This document shows, piece by piece, positions 56,575-64,000 of a stretch of 64,000 bases of DNA. Numbering within the stretch: the first letter of the stretch is position 1; every line of letters begins with the position of its first letter. The DNA lies in assembly GCF_018613855.1 (NCBI RefSeq), contig NZ_JAGGPK010000003.1:174759-238758 (forward strand). The letters are read 5' to 3'. A program made the translations under genes and the position numbers. A model generated the notes under the pieces. It did no database searches. It saw nothing but the letters and a program-made list of their open reading frames with translations, and had not been told where the DNA came from. The DNA is from Arthrobacter sp. ISL-30. GTDB lineage: Bacteria; Actinomycetota; Actinomycetes; Actinomycetales; Micrococcaceae.

Positions 56575-57693
56575 CTAGCCTCCGATGGCGCTCATGCTGC
56601 GCTCCGGCTGCACAAAGCCATCTGTTCCGAGGCCTGCGTGGTCCATTCCGTGAGCCTTGGGTTTGGCCCACATGGCATCCTGCCAGCGGTCCACGAGTTC
56701 GTCGTCATGCGCGCCTGACCGCAGCAGCCCCAGGAGGTCAAACTCCTCCCGGGAGAACAGGCAGCTCATGATTTTTCCCTCAGCCGTAATGCGGGTGCGC
56801 CGGCAGTCCGCACAAAAGGGTTCAGTGACGGATGCGATGATCCCCACTGTGCCGAGGACAGGGCCGGAGGGTTCTGCGGTGGATGCGTTCCGGCGTCGTA
56901 CTTCAAACCGCTCCGCCGGGGCGCCGTCCCGCAGCTGCCGGTCCCGCTCCAGGACAAAGTCCGTTGACAGCAGGGTGCGGATTTCGAGGGCGGTGATCAT
57001 CTCCCGCTGGGTCCAGCCACGCTGGGCGTCCAACGGCATTTGTTCAATAAAGCGGAGCTCGACGTCCCGGTCGAGCGCCCATGCCAGCAGCGCCGGGGCT
57101 TCCTGGTCATTGATGCCGCGCATCAGCACTGCGTTAATTTTGACCGGCCCCAGGCCAGCGGCGCGGGCTTCCTCAACGCCGGCGAGCACTTTGCTGAGGA
57201 AGGGGCGCCGCGTCAGTTGCGTGAATGTCTCTTCGTGCAGCGAATCGAGGGACACGTTGATCCGGGTAAGCCCGGCGTCCTTGAGCGCCTGCGCCTTCTG
57301 TGCAAGCCCTACCCCGTTCGTGGTCATGGAGATGGGAAGCCGGGGGTGGTGTTTCCGCAGCCCGGCGATAATATCCACGAGGTCCGGCCTGGCCAGAGGC
57401 TCTCCGCCTGTGAGGCGAAGTTCCCGGACGCCAAGGCGCTCGACGCCGATGCCCACTATTCTCTGGATCTCCCCGGCCGTCATCACGGCTTGCTTCGGCA
57501 GCCACTGCAGTCCGTCAGCCGGCATGCAGTAGGTGCAGCGAAGGTTGCATTTGTCCGTGACAGAGAGCCGCATGTCGGTTGCCTGGCGGCCAAAACGGTC
57601 CACGAGCGCCTGTGTGAGTCCTGCTGGACGGGGTGACGGCGCCTGCTTGTTGCCCGTTGCGCGGAGTACCGGGATTCCCAGCTGCACGGTCAT
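56575..57693 (-). CDS. moaA: GTP 3',8-cyclase (molybdenum cofactor synthesis)
   Basis: Radical-SAM enzyme starting molybdopterin synthesis from GTP. The 372-aa protein has the radical-SAM cluster motif DKCNLRCTYCMPADG (about residues 47-61), LTGGEPLARPD, the substrate region MRGINDQE and the C-terminal second cluster in EPFCADCRRTRITAEGK plus a later Cys in KIMSCLFS. It ends in Gly-Gly, as active MoaA proteins do. No other moa or moe genes are here. Confidence 0.95.
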   Translation of the reverse strand: MTVQLGIPVLRATGNKQAPSPRPAGLTQALVDRFGRQATDMRLSVTDKCNLRCTYCMPADGLQWLPKQAVMTAGEIQRIVGIGVERLGVRELRLTGGEPLARPDLVDIIAGLRKHHPRLPISMTTNGVGLAQKAQALKDAGLTRINVSLDSLHEETFTQLTRRPFLSKVLAGVEEARAAGLGPVKINAVLMRGINDQEAPALLAWALDRDVELRFIEQMPLDAQRGWTQREMITALEIRTLLSTDFVLERDRQLRDGAPAERFEVRRRNASTAEPSGPVLGTVGIIASVTEPFCADCRRTRITAEGKIMSCLFSREEFDLLGLLRSGAHDDELVDRWQDAMWAKPKAHGMDHAGLGTDGFVQPERSMSAIGG

Positions 57694-57745
57694 GGTTCGC
57701 GGGAATGGGACATGGGGGAGTTACTCCTTCATCGGTAAATGGAAA

Positions 57746-57788
57746 GCCCTGGTGGCATGTGTCCAGGAAGGCCACATGCCACCAGGGC
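57746..57788 (-). terminator. terminator after the BCCT transporter
   Basis: A 16-bp perfect stem, GCCCTGGTGGCATGTG (57746-57761) with CACATGCCACCAGGGC (57773-57788), is followed on the minus strand by TTTCCATTT. It lies 14 bp after the transporter stop. Confidence 0.85.
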
Positions 57789-57801
57789 GGGGAATGTCTT
57801 G

Positions 57802-59817
57802 TTACTTGCTGTCGGGATTACCCACTGTAGGGATGCTGCCCGTGTGGGTGCCGCCGTGGTGGGAGTCCGGGTCCGGACATGAGTCAGCGCAATCATGCTT
57901 CGTGACAAGGTCGAATTGAACACCGCCATGCTGTTCCACGCCAGTCCTGATGGCCCGTTCGACGACCGATGTAGCCAGCCGCTTTCGCAGGGACAGTGGA
58001 TCGCGGCGCAGGTCCTTGGCGAGGGCAAAGCAGAGCAGGAGCATAACGACGATGAACGGTAACGCTGCGACGATGGTGATGCGTTGCAGGCCGGCCAAGG
58101 CCTCCGAGGGTTCGTCGCCGCCGGCCAGCATCATGACCGCAGCTACGGCGCCGGTGAGGCTGCCCCAGAAGATCACCACTCCGCGGCGGGGGTTCTCGGC
58201 GCCGTTGGAGCTGAGCGATCCCATCACGATGGAAGCGGCATCGGCGCCGGTGACAAAGAAGATCGCCACCAGGACCATGGCCAGCACGATGACACCAACA
58301 GTAAGCCAACCGGGCATGCCAAGGTTCTTGACCAGGTCGAAGAGTGCACCGTCGAAGTTGACGGACGAGACGCCGTCGACCGTGGTCACCAGCCCGGGTG
58401 TGCCTGCCTTATCGGCTTCCTGCTGGATGTGGAAAGCCGCTCCGCCGAATATACCAAACCAGATCACGCTGACGAGGCTGGGCACCAGCAGCACGCCGGT
58501 GACGAACTGGCGGATGGTGCGGCCACGGCTGATGCGGGCAATAAACATGCCAACGAAGGGCGTCCAGGAGATCCACCAGGCCCAGTAGAAGATGGTCCAC
58601 CCGGTCATCCAGCTCCGAAGGGCCTCATCGCCGACCGCTTCGGTCCGGGAGGACATCTCGGCCAGGTCGCGGGCGTAGTCGCCGACAGCGGACGGGATCA
58701 GGTTGAGGATGAACAGGGTTGGGCCGGCAACGAAAACGATGAGGGCCAGAACAACGGCCAGGACCATGTTGATGTTGGAGAGCCACTGAATACCGCGGCT
58801 GATGCCGGAGACGGCCGAAGCTACGAAGCAGAAGGTCAGGACTGAGACGATCACCACGAGGAACGGAGTGCCGATTTCGCCGAACCAGCCGTTGGAGGTC
58901 ATACCGCTGCCGATCTGCAGGGCGCCGAGGCCCAGGGAAGCGGCCGTACCAAAGAGGGTGGCGAAGATGGCCAGGATGTTGATGAACTTCCCGAGGGGCC
59001 CTTCCACCATCCTGATGCCGAAGAGTGAGGTGAAGGCAGCCGAGACCAGTTGCCTGCGGCCCAGACGGTAGGTGCCGTACGCCATGGCTATACCTACCAC
59101 TGCGTACATTGCCCAGGGGTGCAGGGTCCAGTGGAAGATCGAGGTGGCCATGGCCGTCTGGATCGCTGCGGGGGTACGGCCGTCCACGGTTCCGGGTGGG
59201 GGAGAGATGTAGTGGTAGAGCGGTTCGGCTACGCCGTAGAACATCAGTCCGATGCCCATGCCGGCGGCGAACATCATTGCGACCCAGGAGACGGTACGGA
59301 ATTCGGGTTTCTCGCCGTCCTTGCCCAGCGGGATGTTGCCGAACTTGCCGAGGGCGAGCCACAGCACAAAGATGACGAACAGGGAGGCCAGGACCATAAA
59401 GAGCCAGCCGGTGTACTCCATGACCCAGTTCAGGGCGGTTGTGGAGGTAGCGGAGAGGCTGTCACGGCCCACGAAGCCCCAGACCACAAAGGCGATGGCG
59501 ATGACGCCAGTGATTCCGAACGTTACTTTGTCGAGGGTGAGCGAGTGGTTCCGGCGTCGGGAGACGGCTTGCTCGGTCTTGGCGTTGCGCAGCTCCTCCA
59601 GGATCTGCTCGTACTCTTCGGCGTCCGGCAGTGCCGCGGCGCCTGCCTCCTCCGGATCGAGGACTGCGGGGTTGGTGTCTTCTTCTTTGGAGACACTGAT
59701 GACTTGTTTGGTGTTGCGCGAACTTTCGGGTTCTTCGCTAGGGTGAGTCCCTGCCACACCGTTATCGGCAGGCAGCTCCTCAGGTGTGAGGGGTTTTAGG
59801 TCACTATTAATGGCCAT
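57802..59817 (-). CDS. BCCT-family betaine/choline/carnitine transporter
   Basis: A 671-aa secondary transporter with 12 expected helices between about residues 100 and 590. Family landmarks are AAGMGIGLMFYGVAEPLYHY, the betaine-binding Trp region WTIFYWAWWISWTPFVGMFI, and FHWTLHPWAMYAVVG. Both termini are long and hydrophilic; the N-terminal 80 residues are very acidic. The ATG at 59817 follows AAAGGACCCGCTC and is chosen over one nine codons earlier. Near gbcAB, glycine betaine is the likely substrate. Confidence 0.93.
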   Translation of the reverse strand: MAINSDLKPLTPEELPADNGVAGTHPSEEPESSRNTKQVISVSKEEDTNPAVLDPEEAGAAALPDAEEYEQILEELRNAKTEQAVSRRRNHSLTLDKVTFGITGVIAIAFVVWGFVGRDSLSATSTTALNWVMEYTGWLFMVLASLFVIFVLWLALGKFGNIPLGKDGEKPEFRTVSWVAMMFAAGMGIGLMFYGVAEPLYHYISPPPGTVDGRTPAAIQTAMATSIFHWTLHPWAMYAVVGIAMAYGTYRLGRRQLVSAAFTSLFGIRMVEGPLGKFINILAIFATLFGTAASLGLGALQIGSGMTSNGWFGEIGTPFLVVIVSVLTFCFVASAVSGISRGIQWLSNINMVLAVVLALIVFVAGPTLFILNLIPSAVGDYARDLAEMSSRTEAVGDEALRSWMTGWTIFYWAWWISWTPFVGMFIARISRGRTIRQFVTGVLLVPSLVSVIWFGIFGGAAFHIQQEADKAGTPGLVTTVDGVSSVNFDGALFDLVKNLGMPGWLTVGVIVLAMVLVAIFFVTGADAASIVMGSLSSNGAENPRRGVVIFWGSLTGAVAAVMMLAGGDEPSEALAGLQRITIVAALPFIVVMLLLCFALAKDLRRDPLSLRKRLATSVVERAIRTGVEQHGGVQFDLVTKHDCADSCPDPDSHHGGTHTGSIPTVGNPDSK

Positions 59818-59840
59818 GAGCGGGTCCTTTGCTCGGCGAG

Positions 59841-60102
59841 TCATGGGCTTGCGTAAACATGGCCTTCGGGTGTTAGACCGGGCGGAAGGTTGGGGGCTTC
59901 GTCCGATTCGATGACCATGATGTTGCCATCGACGACTTGCACTTCCTGAGTCAGGACCGGCAGTTTGGCCGGCGATTTGTGCAAGTGTCGTCGATGGCGA
60001 AAATCTCGCCGTCTTCTGTGTGGAAGACGGCTATTGGCGGAGCTTTGTCGAGCGTAGTGCCTCCCCGGGAGCGAGTTCACTGAGCGGGTAGGCCTTGTGC
60101 AT
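59841..60102 (-). pseudogene. Rieske-type [2Fe-2S] ferredoxin, cluster region deleted
   Basis: It starts MHKAYPLSELAPGEAL, then loses one base; the next frame continues LDKAPPIAVFHTEDGEIFAI and DDTCT. The sequence then jumps directly to SPAKLPVLTQEVQVVDGNI, VIESDEAPNLPPG and the stop at 59841. In related ferredoxins about 35 residues lie between these parts, including C-x-H and C-x-x-H of the Rieske cluster. Here only the first Cys remains. The gene therefore has a frameshift and a deletion of its functional centre. It stands between the BCCT transporter and the Rieske oxygenase system. Confidence 0.75.
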
Positions 60103-60345
60103 GTTGCATCCCTTCGGGGCTAGGAGTCAGATTTGCTTTGATTCAAGCAATCGTTCCGCAAAGATCAACAGATCTCGCAGTAAGCAACAGAGTGCCCCGG
60201 GTCACATCTTCATGTCAAGGGTTTTTCTGAAGTCTCCTGCCGTATTTCAATAGGTTTTGCTGCACCTTGACAGGAAGCGTGGTATCGGTCACCCTGTTGC
60301 GCAGCACGAGTATTGTTGCGTAAAAAGCAATTAGACGGGTGGAAC

Positions 60346-60615
60346 ATGGAGACCTGGAGGGCCTCGATGCCATCCATCGGCAGCGTCTGTGACGCCTGTG
60401 ACAATGCTGCAGTGGATACTGTAATGGGGCTGTTCAAGAACGAGGCCGTCGCGAAGGACGTGATGGACCGCTGATAATGTCCCCCTGCGCATAACCGGCG
60501 GCGACGGTCGAGCTCCCTCGCGAAGAGAATCGAAGCCTGTTTCAGGATCTCGTTGGACTCCTTCAGGTCCCCGCACCACAGCCCGGAGCCGCTTGATTTC
60601 CTCCACCCCGTCACT
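60346..60615. mobile_element. remnant of IS3-family elements
   Basis: On the plus strand 60346-60473 encodes PSIGSVCDACDNAAVDTVMG and LFKNEAVAKD, part of the IS3 OrfB integrase core ending before its catalytic Glu. On the minus strand 60615-60490 encodes EEIKRLR, then in a shifted frame SNEILKQASILFARELD, the C-terminal end of IS3 OrfA. The opposite orientations mean two scraps or an internal inversion, not a simple deletion. No inverted repeats were found. The rest of 60103-60854 shows nothing else I can name. Confidence 0.7.
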
Positions 60616-60854
60616 GCTTGATCCGGTCTTCTCACCGCCATCGACAGGGCTTGAACAGCCCTGCGGCGCAGGGATGGGCCGACTCCGGGCTTCGGCGCCA
60701 GTGCCTTGCAGGGACCATAGACATTGGCATTCGAACCCTCATGGTAGTGCTGGTCCGAGCGGGCAAGCGAAACGCCTCGCATGGCGTGCTCGCGCTTGTA
60801 TTCTTGCCGTGAAAACGATCCCTGTGCTGTCCGGCCTAGATCACCTGGAAACGG

Positions 60855-62261
60855 CTAGGCATCGATCACCAAATCCGTCTGCGCGGTGGAGCAGCAGGGC
60901 AGGAACTTGCCTGCCTCGATTTCCCGCGCCCGGATCCCGCCCTGGTGGTTCATCTCGACCTCCCCTGAAAGCTTGACGACCTTGCAGGAGCCGCACATGC
61001 CTTCCTTGCAGTTCGCGCCGATCCTGACGCCCGCACGTTGGGCCACCCCGAGGATGTGTTCGTCGGGGTCGATCCGCGCATTGATGCCGGTGCGTATGAA
61101 GGACAGGGTGAGGCTTCCCGTTCCCACCGTGTCGAAGCTCGAGGCATCAGGGGACACTGCCTCCGGCCCCACGCCCGAACTGCCGTCGCTGGCGGGCGCG
61201 TCCGGGTCGACCGCTTCCAGCGGCAGGCCGGAAGCCTTCGGGTTCCCCTCGGCGTCGTAACCGGGCTCGTAAAGCCCGAACGCGCTCGGCTGGCTTTCGT
61301 AGTAGTCCTCGGCGGAATCTGCCAGCTCCTCGGCGATTTCCTCTGCGATGTCCGTTGCAAGCGCGATCTCTGCCTGGTATTCAAGGAGCGTCTTGCGGTC
61401 TCCCGAGAAGAATTCCATGTAAATGGAGGTGTCATCGACGCCGACCTTTTTGAGGAGTTCGGCGGCGGTGTTCAGGTAACCCTCGGGGCCGCAAGCATAG
61501 ACCTGCCGGCCATTGGCATCAGGGGCAACTTGGTCGAGCATGGCTGCCGTCAGCCTTCCGCTCAGCCCTTCCCACCCCTCGGGCTTGCTGCGATCGCCAA
61601 GGGAGTAGAAGACCTTGACGCGCGAGTCCACGGAGGCGATGTAGGCCAACTCCTGGTGGAAGGCAAAGCCTCCGGCCTCCGCCCCGTGGTAGAGCACCAC
61701 GACGTCGGCGTGTCCGGGCAGGGAGTGGATGGTCCGCACCATGGACATAATCGGGGTGATGCCGGCGCCCGCCGCGAGGAAGAGGTACCGCGCCCGGCGG
61801 TCCGCATCGGGCAGGTGGAACGCCCCGACCGGTCCGAGCATGTCGAGGACAGTGCCAGGTTTGACGTTTTCATGTACCCAGGGTGAGACCAGTCCGGTGG
61901 AGTCACGTTTGACGCTGATGCTGAAGGTCCACGGCTCCGTGGGCGAACTGGACAGCGAGTAGCTGCGGTCCACCGGATCCTGGTCCTCACCGTTCACGGG
62001 AAAGGCGATGTTCACGTACTGGCCCGCACGGAACGCCAGGGGCGCACCGTCGCAGCGGCGGAACACGAAGGTCATGAGGCCGCCAGCCTCGGGCACGGTC
62101 TCCACACATTCGGCCATGAACTCCTGGGGATGCCAGGGACCGAGTGCACGGGCGGCGCGGGCAGGTGCGTCGGTGCTGCCCATCACCCTGTTCCACGGCA
62201 TCTCAAGACCGCGGATGCGCTGTGGTTCCTGGATTACCGTCTCAGTAAGGAGTTCTGTCAT
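60855..62261 (-). CDS. gbcB: Rieske oxygenase reductase, GbcB type
   Basis: Delivers NAD(P)H electrons to the oxygenase GbcA. The 468-aa protein has an FAD domain with RAGQYVNIAFPV and DRSYSLSSSP, an NAD domain with LFLAAGAGITPIMSMVRTI and VYACGPEGYL, then an insert of about 100 acidic, Pro/Ser-rich residues (about 300-385). A C-terminal plant-type ferredoxin domain follows with CKEGMCGSCKVVKLSG and a final Cys in FLPCCST. The ATG at 62261 overlaps the gbcA stop by four bases. The linker is long for this family. Confidence 0.88.
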   Translation of the reverse strand: MTELLTETVIQEPQRIRGLEMPWNRVMGSTDAPARAARALGPWHPQEFMAECVETVPEAGGLMTFVFRRCDGAPLAFRAGQYVNIAFPVNGEDQDPVDRSYSLSSSPTEPWTFSISVKRDSTGLVSPWVHENVKPGTVLDMLGPVGAFHLPDADRRARYLFLAAGAGITPIMSMVRTIHSLPGHADVVVLYHGAEAGGFAFHQELAYIASVDSRVKVFYSLGDRSKPEGWEGLSGRLTAAMLDQVAPDANGRQVYACGPEGYLNTAAELLKKVGVDDTSIYMEFFSGDRKTLLEYQAEIALATDIAEEIAEELADSAEDYYESQPSAFGLYEPGYDAEGNPKASGLPLEAVDPDAPASDGSSGVGPEAVSPDASSFDTVGTGSLTLSFIRTGINARIDPDEHILGVAQRAGVRIGANCKEGMCGSCKVVKLSGEVEMNHQGGIRAREIEAGKFLPCCSTAQTDLVIDA

Positions 62262-63562
62262 GCCAAGTGCTCCTGCACGCGCTGCACGTACCAGTTGATG
62301 AATGCCTCTACCTGGTATTCGCTCTTCATGTACGGGCCGGGCTGGTATGCGGGGCTGCCGGCACCCTGCTGGCACAGCTCGACGAACGCCTTGTCCTGCA
62401 GGTTCGTCTGCTTCCACGTGTAGGTGAGTTTCTCCAGGTCGTAATCGACGCCTTCTTCGGCGTCGTCAGCCACCAGCCAGGTGGTGCGTACCAGTGACTG
62501 GTGTTCGTTGATGGGGAAGACGCCGAACGTGATGACGTGGTCGCCGAGGAAGTGGAACCAGCTGTTGGGCTGCAGGTGCATTGAGCAGCGGCCGAGGCGG
62601 AAGTCCGGCAGGTCGCCGAGCAGCTTCTTGGAAAGCCTGCGCCCGTCGGGCGAGAACGATTCGCCTTCTCCGTCGAGCGATTCCCGCGAGATCCGGATTC
62701 CCGCGATACGCGTGTCCAGCTCCTCCACCACCTCGTAGGGAAGGCCATAGCGGCGGCAGCGCTCCTCGAGCGAGGACTGTGCATTCTTGTTCCGGTCCCA
62801 GACTTCCTCAAGGTGGGGCGGGATCAGGCCCTCGGTCAGGCCCCAGGTGGGGAAGAGGGAGCAGGCGAGCTCAGGGTGGCCGTCACAGTGGTAGCACTCA
62901 CGGTTGTTCTCCATGACGAGCTTCCAGTTGCCCTCTTCGATGATGTTCTGCTGGTAGGCGATTTTCGTCTTCGACAGATCGTGGGGGGCGAGGTAGGGCT
63001 CAAAGATCTTTGAGGTTTCGTCGAAGTCCGTCGGCGGCTCATCTGCAATGCAGACGAAAATGAGGCCGGCGACCTCGCGGCCGTGGGCGCGCTTGAGTCC
63101 GAAGCAGCTCTTGTCGAACTTCGTTTCCCCGGGTGCCGAGGCATGGATCAGATCGCCGCTGGGTGAGTAGGTCCAGGAGTGGTAGCCGCATACGAGGTTC
63201 CCGGTTGAACCCGTGGATTCAGTCAGGACGCGGGCGCCGCGGTGACGGCACACGTTATGCAGGACGTTCACCCCGCCGTCGTCGTTGCGCAGCACGATCA
63301 GGGAGTAGGGCCCGTAGTCGACAGTGACGTAGTCACCCGGTTCCGGCAGTTCAGCGGTGCTGGCGGCAAAGATCCAGTGCTGGCCAAAAATGGCTTCCAT
63401 GTCGATCTTGAAAATCGTCGGATCCGTGTAGAAGGGGGCATCGAGGGAATATCCGGTGCGCCGGAACTCGAACAACCCGGCGATTTCCGCCAGCTGCTCC
63501 TCGGGCAATGATGAAGCGATTTTCCCGCGTGAGTTGAGGGGCAGGTGCACTGGAGCAGTCAT
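62258..63562 (-). CDS. gbcA: Rieske oxygenase, glycine betaine demethylase GbcA type
   Basis: Likely oxidises glycine betaine to dimethylglycine plus formaldehyde. The 434-aa alpha subunit has the Rieske cluster motifs NVCRHRGARVL and VCGYHSWTYSPSGDL (about residues 90-125). The mononuclear iron ligands are in the NNRECYHCDGHPEL region (two His). The ATG at 63562 follows CGGGAGAAAC; in-frame codons upstream to 63727 lie in the regulatory gap. Choline oxygenase or stachydrine demethylase are alternatives. The nearby betaine genes favour betaine. Confidence 0.88.
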   Translation of the reverse strand: MTAPVHLPLNSRGKIASSLPEEQLAEIAGLFEFRRTGYSLDAPFYTDPTIFKIDMEAIFGQHWIFAASTAELPEPGDYVTVDYGPYSLIVLRNDDGGVNVLHNVCRHRGARVLTESTGSTGNLVCGYHSWTYSPSGDLIHASAPGETKFDKSCFGLKRAHGREVAGLIFVCIADEPPTDFDETSKIFEPYLAPHDLSKTKIAYQQNIIEEGNWKLVMENNRECYHCDGHPELACSLFPTWGLTEGLIPPHLEEVWDRNKNAQSSLEERCRRYGLPYEVVEELDTRIAGIRISRESLDGEGESFSPDGRRLSKKLLGDLPDFRLGRCSMHLQPNSWFHFLGDHVITFGVFPINEHQSLVRTTWLVADDAEEGVDYDLEKLTYTWKQTNLQDKAFVELCQQGAGSPAYQPGPYMKSEYQVEAFINWYVQRVQEHLA

Positions 63563-63699
63563 GAAGTTTCTCCCGAGAGGGTGGTGAGTATGCGATTTGT
63601 GTAGCAGGCTGCGTCGCTGCAGCCATTGTCGAAAAGACGTTGTCCTCGACATTAGGACTGCCGGGGTTGCAATAAAAGCGCAAGATTTAGGAGATAACC

Positions 63700-63716
63700 A
63701 TGCATAATTGATGCAT
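63700..63716. promoter_or_regulatory. LysR-type operator between gbcA and the LysR gene
   Basis: ATGCAT-AATTG-ATGCAT is a perfect inverted repeat fitting the T-N11-A pattern bound by LysR proteins. It ends at the first base pair of the LysR start codon and lies 138 bp before the gbcA ATG. Confidence 0.6.
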
Positions 63717-64000
63717 GATCGATCCACGGCTCATAACACTTCGGGTGTTTGCCCGGTGCGGCACCGTTGGCGCTACCGCGGAGCTCACGGGTTATTCTCC
63801 CTCCGCCGTCTCCGCGCAATTGCGGGAGCTCCAGCGAGTGCTTGGAATGCAGCTGCTGACGAAGGACGGACGGGGTGTGCGGTTGACCGCCACGGGCCGA
63901 TTTCTCGTGGCGGGCTCGGACACCCTCATTGCGCAATGGGAGAGCCTGCGCGCCGCCGCCATGGAGGCGGGCGACCAGGTGCAGTCGCGTTTTGGCCTCG
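63715..64000 (+). CDS. LysR-family regulator, N-terminal part (window end)
   Basis: The first 95 residues begin MIDPRLITLRVFARCGTVGA. The helix-turn-helix continues ATAELTGYSPSAVSAQLREL and QRVLGMQLLTKDGRGVRLTA, typical of LysR proteins. The gene continues past the window. It is divergent from gbcA with an inverted repeat between, so it probably regulates gbcAB and itself. The inducer-binding domain is not visible. Confidence 0.88.
   Translation, partial: MIDPRLITLRVFARCGTVGATAELTGYSPSAVSAQLRELQRVLGMQLLTKDGRGVRLTATGRFLVAGSDTLIAQWESLRAAAMEAGDQVQSRFGL

Noticed and set aside
59845..60080. 79-aa minus-strand frame as an intact gene
   Set aside because: Its first half is a frameshifted reading of the Rieske ferredoxin and only its last 40 residues are in the right frame; treated as a pseudogene.
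60616..60854. Further IS3 OrfB sequence on the minus strand
   Set aside because: A weak resemblance around a YG motif was seen but it is too short and in an order that makes no sense with the OrfA piece.

Overview
High-GC actinobacterial chromosome. The gene content and order (FMN-riboswitch rib operon, his/trp cluster ending in lgt, OpcA, a TIGR03085 protein, an ANTAR response regulator beside pyk) suggest Micrococcaceae, most likely Arthrobacter, Pseudarthrobacter or a close relative. This is inferred from protein families; no database search was possible.

Positions 1 to 29,110 look like stable core genome. A tRNA cluster (Val partial, Cys, Gly on the minus strand; Val-CAC on the plus strand) is followed by a RecB-like nuclease, def-fmt-rsmB-rpe, an FMN riboswitch with ribD-ribE-ribB-ribA-ribH, hisE-hisG-hisF, a TIGR03085 gene, hisI, trpE-(membrane gene)-(HGxxPAAW gene)-trpC-trpB-trpA-lgt, gltB-gltD, pyk, an ANTAR regulator and tRNA-Leu(CAA). 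Most genes are intact and many overlap by 1 to 8 bases. The exception is a stub between the riboswitch and ribD that resembles the beginning of a PnuC/RibM-type vitamin transporter.

From tRNA-Leu to about 48.8 kb the window becomes a patchwork with many broken genes. It holds a DUF1016 nuclease fragment, a decayed CaiB/MaoC/acyl-CoA dehydrogenase operon, a frameshifted YdjC/ChbG deacetylase, a MarR gene with a stop codon, an IS630 element with perfect 23-bp inverted repeats, a broken TIGR02679 (Wadjet JetD-like) gene, two integrase fragments and a 5'-truncated copy of an amino-acid/amine permease. Intact genes within it are a choline-to-betaine cassette (tetR, betA, betB, APC permease), a MarR regulator, a MaoC gene and a two-gene XRE/DUF6036 nucleotidyltransferase module resembling a toxin-antitoxin pair.

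From 48.8 to 64.0 kb the theme is C1 and methylated-amine metabolism. There is an aminotransferase/2-hydroxyacid dehydrogenase pair, a ribulose-monophosphate formaldehyde module (phi-hps-zwf-opcA) with a divergent ATPase-LuxR regulator, moaA, a BCCT transporter, a broken Rieske ferredoxin, IS3 scraps, and a Rieske oxygenase/reductase pair (GbcA/GbcB type) with a divergent LysR gene cut by the window end. A coherent reading is choline to glycine betaine (betA/betB), betaine uptake (BCCT) and oxidative demethylation (gbcAB) releasing formaldehyde, which hps/phi capture and zwf can feed into oxidation. The link is inferred from gene neighbourhood, not shown by the sequence.
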